Below are positions 36,819-39,664 of a stretch of DNA of 39,664 nucleotides, one piece after another. The DNA is taken from assembly GCF_001039355.2 (NCBI RefSeq), contig NW_019776075.1, positions 1 through 39,664 of the forward strand, in the 5' to 3' direction. The notes under the pieces are model-generated. The model did no database searches, had not been told where the DNA came from, and worked only from the letters and a program-made list of their open reading frames with translations. Each line of letters starts with the position of its first letter. Position 1 is the first letter of the stretch. This stretch comes from Lingula anatina. Taxonomy: Eukaryota; Brachiopoda; Lingulata; Lingulida; Lingulidae. Position numbers and translations under genes: made by a program.

Positions 36819-39664
36819 TCAGCAGTCCCAGATGTCTCCAGCCGTGACATCATATGATTGCCCTCGTGAATCCATTTTTGCTTCTTTGGGATGGTCATTC
36901 TCCATGTATGAAGATTTCTGCGGCCAAACAATGCTAATGGGTCTCCCATACATAGCAGGAATCTTACTCTGATAACCAGCAAACGGACTTTTCCATCTTT
37001 GACCCCTGTGGACGGTGCTGAAGGACGGGTCATTTGGGACGCAACTGACGCCAGGCTGACTTTCACCGGGGATAGGATCCGGGAGAGTGTCACTTTCAGT
37101 TTCATAATCGGGCGCAGGGTCCCGGATGATCAGATTTCCAGCTCCTGGAAGGTCATTGGACAGGGTGTCGTAGTCTGGGGATGGATCCAAGGGTACATAT
37201 TCACCATCATCAGTAGGTATATCAAGGAGTTTCATGTAACCAGGATTTGTACCAGATTCACATTGATCCTGTTCTTGTCTTGTCTTGCAGGGTTCTGCTT
37301 CTACCTCAGCTCTCTCTGATGTGAATGTTTTCATCTGTACAAGCATCCTGGTGTCTTCCACCACACTGCTGCACCGGTTACTGCCGAAACTAGCCTGGGA
37401 CGAGAACGCGCTGTCGATACTGCCCTGCCTTGTTGCAGGGTATCTACCGATAGGGCTGCTCCTTGTCACAGATTTTGCACTTCGACTGTTGAAATCCAAG
37501 TTGTTTCTGTGGTCGCTTCTTTTTCTGCAGTTACAAAAACTGATTATCATTGTTACTCGAAGCATTTAAAAATAAGCATTTGAATTTCAAAATCGTCCAC
37601 AGTTACAAATGCTGACTATAACTACTTAATTGAAATTATCACCGTGACTATAGTTTAATAAAGCTAATTAGATAATTAACATTCAAATACATCTTTTCTT
37701 CTACACTAACAACATCGTTAGCGAGTGAAATGACTGTTCATCAAAGCTATTTTAAAAACAAGCATTCATTCCATAACTAAGGCCAGTATATACCCGTATC
37801 AGGGGCGGGTTGAGGCTGTCTTCTGGGTCTTTCAGAAAACGGTCAGATTTTCAACTTCACATTGACGGGTATCTAATTTCTTTTGTCGGAAGACGGTCAG
37901 AAAAGGAGGATGGGTCAGCGAAGATAATTTGGAAGACTGTCAGAAAATATCTCTGGGTCTGCCCCGAAGTATCTTACCTTTTTCTTTGGTATGCCCAGCA
38001 GACCACCACACAGGTCATGGTGCCCAGCGCCAAGGATATTATCACGATGATTATAATCCACAGGATATCTATGGCAAAGATTTATATTTATTATTTCAAT
38101 TTTAACCAACTGAATTTATCATTATAGCATACTTTATATCTACATGAATTACGTTCTCTCCATACCAATGTTTTTTGTTACCCTAAGAACAACTATACAA
38201 CTAAACACAAATAGCTTGAGTTATTCCTATTGCCACGGCAATGCCAAAAGCTATACTAGGTTGTGAAATAAATGGCTGGCATTTTTAAGATGCACCTAGC
38301 TTTCTCTCTTATTCAGGGAACATCAAAAGTGTAGATATACCAAATAGTAATTGTAATTTTCACAGCTGATACTATTCAGGTAAACATGTGTAAGCTTTTG
38401 GATACAAATGAGTGTACTAGTATGCCAATAGTGAACATTTAACTTATGAAACTTACCAAATGAACTTCCATTTTGTGCAGCTTCTTTGCCTATGATTACC
38501 TCTGTTTAATGAGAAGATAAAAAAATTAAAATATCATTTTCTAACAATGGCAACATTTAGAAATTTTGTCGGTGATCTTTTAAATGATTGTTTTCTTAGT
38601 GCCAAGTAACATTAAAATACCTCAATTATTATATGTTACAATATCATATTCATAATTCCTTAAACAATGGTACACACTATGCAGTATATATTGATCAGCT
38701 GCTTTTAAAATAGGGAAGATGGAAAGTCTAAATTGGTTTTACATGCAGGCTACCATGGAACTTAGCGACACATAATGATACAGATGTGCCAGTATATACA
38801 TGTATGTCTTATGTTTATGATAGCTTTTAATTCTTAGCATATTTACCCGTGCAAGATGGGGGTTCGGAACTCCAACTCCCGTTATTCATGCAAACTGCTG
38901 TTGAACTCCCTGCCAGCACCAAGTCTCCATCGCTACAAGTGTATGTTAACGTGCTGCCAAACACCAGGGTATCATATGTCACAACTATCGTGTCTGGTAA
39001 CTTTGGTAACTGACACTGTACAACTAGGAATAAAAAAAAGAAAAGAAAGGAAAAGGAGAATATAGGGAGATTTGATCCGTGTATATCTAAAATGAAACAT
39101 AAAGTCACACCATACTGGTAGAAGTTGAACTTGAACTAACTTACCATAACAATGATATCCATCTCCAGTAAAAGCGTCTTTGCAGAGACAGTGGTAGCCA
39201 CCGTAAGTATTGGTACAGCTAGCTGAGGAGCTGCAGTTGTTGGTTGTTTGGCATTCATCAATATCATAACAGTTGTAGCCATCACCAGTGTAGCCAGAAT
39301 TACAATAGCAGGTATAGCCACCATTGGTATTGGTACAGCTAGCTGAGGAGATGCAGTTGTTGGTTGTTTGGCATTCATCAATATCATTACAGTTGTAGCC
39401 ATCGCCAGTGTAGCCAGAATTACAATAGCAGGTATAGCCACCATTGGTATTGGTACAGCTAGCTGAGAAGCTGCAGCTGTTGGTTTTTTGGCATTCATCA
39501 ATATCATTACAGTTGTAGCCATCACCAGTGTAGCCAGAATTACATGAGCAGGTATAGCCACTATTGGTATTGGTACAACTAGCTGAGGAGCTGCAGTTGT
39601 TGGTTGTTTGGCATTCATCAATATCATTACAGTTGTAGCCATCACCAGTGTAGCCAGAATTACA
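36819..39664 (-). CDS. EGF/sushi single-pass receptor, 3' part
   Basis: Minus-strand exons in order: beyond window to 39145, 39023-38847, 38501-38457, 38068-37978, 37524-36819 (stop); GT-AG, in frame. Domains: at least four calcium-binding EGF modules of 40 residues (DIDEC...SASCTNT.GGYTC.CNSGYTGDGYNC style), one sushi/CCP module (VQCQLPKLP...CMNNGSWSSEPPSC), a 15-residue linker, a membrane helix (ILWIIIIVIISLALGTMTCV) and a basic stop-transfer YQRKRKR. A cytoplasmic tail of about 235 residues has GYMKL, EYVPL, DYDTL, DYETE and SYDVT. Most ectodomain junctions are phase 1-1, the usual module-shuffling phase. It is likely a cell-surface adhesion or signalling receptor; the ligand is unknown. 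The N-terminus and more EGF modules lie past the window end. Confidence 0.85.
37800..37967. mobile_element. TIR element, family 1, copy c
   Basis: Same orientation as the copy at 21064: CAGGGGCGGGTTGAGGC at the start, and shared interior parts including gtcttctgggtctt and aagataatttggaagactgt. The far end is decayed (ctgccccg). It lies in an intron of the receptor gene and ends about 9 bp from the donor of the membrane-helix exon. Confidence 0.8.
39145..39664 (-). repeat. 120-bp tandem EGF-module repeat
   Basis: Four modules at a 120-nt period within a single uninterrupted exon. They are nearly identical in DNA except for a few changes (QTTNN versus QKTNS; SSSAS, SFSAS, ISSAS). The last module, next to the sushi exon, is the most diverged (YGGYHCLCKDAFTGDGYHC). 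The repeat continues past the window edge. Confidence 0.9.

Noticed and set aside
36999-37569. Plus-strand frames opposite the receptor tail
   Set aside because: Antisense shadows of the in-frame, spliced minus-strand exon.
39136-39645. 169-codon minus-strand frame rich in MATTVMILMNAK
   Set aside because: Shifted frame of the EGF tandem repeat; the true frame gives cysteine-spaced EGF modules that splice into the sushi exon.

Overview
The window is animal nuclear DNA: split genes with short GT-AG-bounded exons, AT-rich introns, many simple repeats and small foldback or DNA-transposon remnants. Gene content, exon density and the style of repeats suggest a highly heterozygous marine invertebrate. 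A lophotrochozoan, most likely a mollusc, is my inference; no single feature proves it.

Layout. (1) 226-12408 (+): the 3' part of acetyl-CoA carboxylase (25 exons plus one alternative exon, about 1,021 codons: end of the central region, the whole carboxyltransferase domain, C-terminus and stop), then a 3'UTR holding a foldback element. (2) About 12.5-15.9 kb: 3'UTR and intergenic DNA with a hAT-like remnant, a three-copy tandem repeat and a promoter-proximal repeat. (3) 16089-17403 (+): a three-exon gene for a small secreted protein made almost wholly of an AbfB-type beta-trefoil. (4) 17.7-22.7 kb: repeat-rich intergenic DNA with LINE remnants and two copies of a 165-bp element with terminal inverted repeats. 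(5) 22695-34892 (+): complete ALDH7A1 (antiquitin), 18 exons and 539 codons when one copy of each duplicated exon block is used. (6) 36819-39664 (-): 3' part of a single-pass receptor with calcium-binding EGF repeats, a sushi domain, a membrane helix and a long cytoplasmic tail carrying several YxxL motifs; its 5' end lies beyond the window.

Two patterns stand out. First, ACC carries a tandem pair of homologous phase-0 exons (2104-2172 and 2813-2884) that look like mutually exclusive alternatives. Second, exon edges together with their splice sites are repeatedly copied into the neighbouring intron, at no fewer than six places in ACC and ALDH7A1, leaving rows of decoy acceptors or donors. By contrast, the two large exon-block duplications in ALDH7A1 (about 2 kb and 1 kb) each meet at a single N. 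Their exons differ only at synonymous sites, and the first cannot be spliced in tandem in frame. These are best read as two alleles laid end to end by the assembler. The genes share no obvious pathway: fatty-acid synthesis, lysine/aldehyde metabolism, an extracellular glycan-binding-type protein and a cell-surface receptor.
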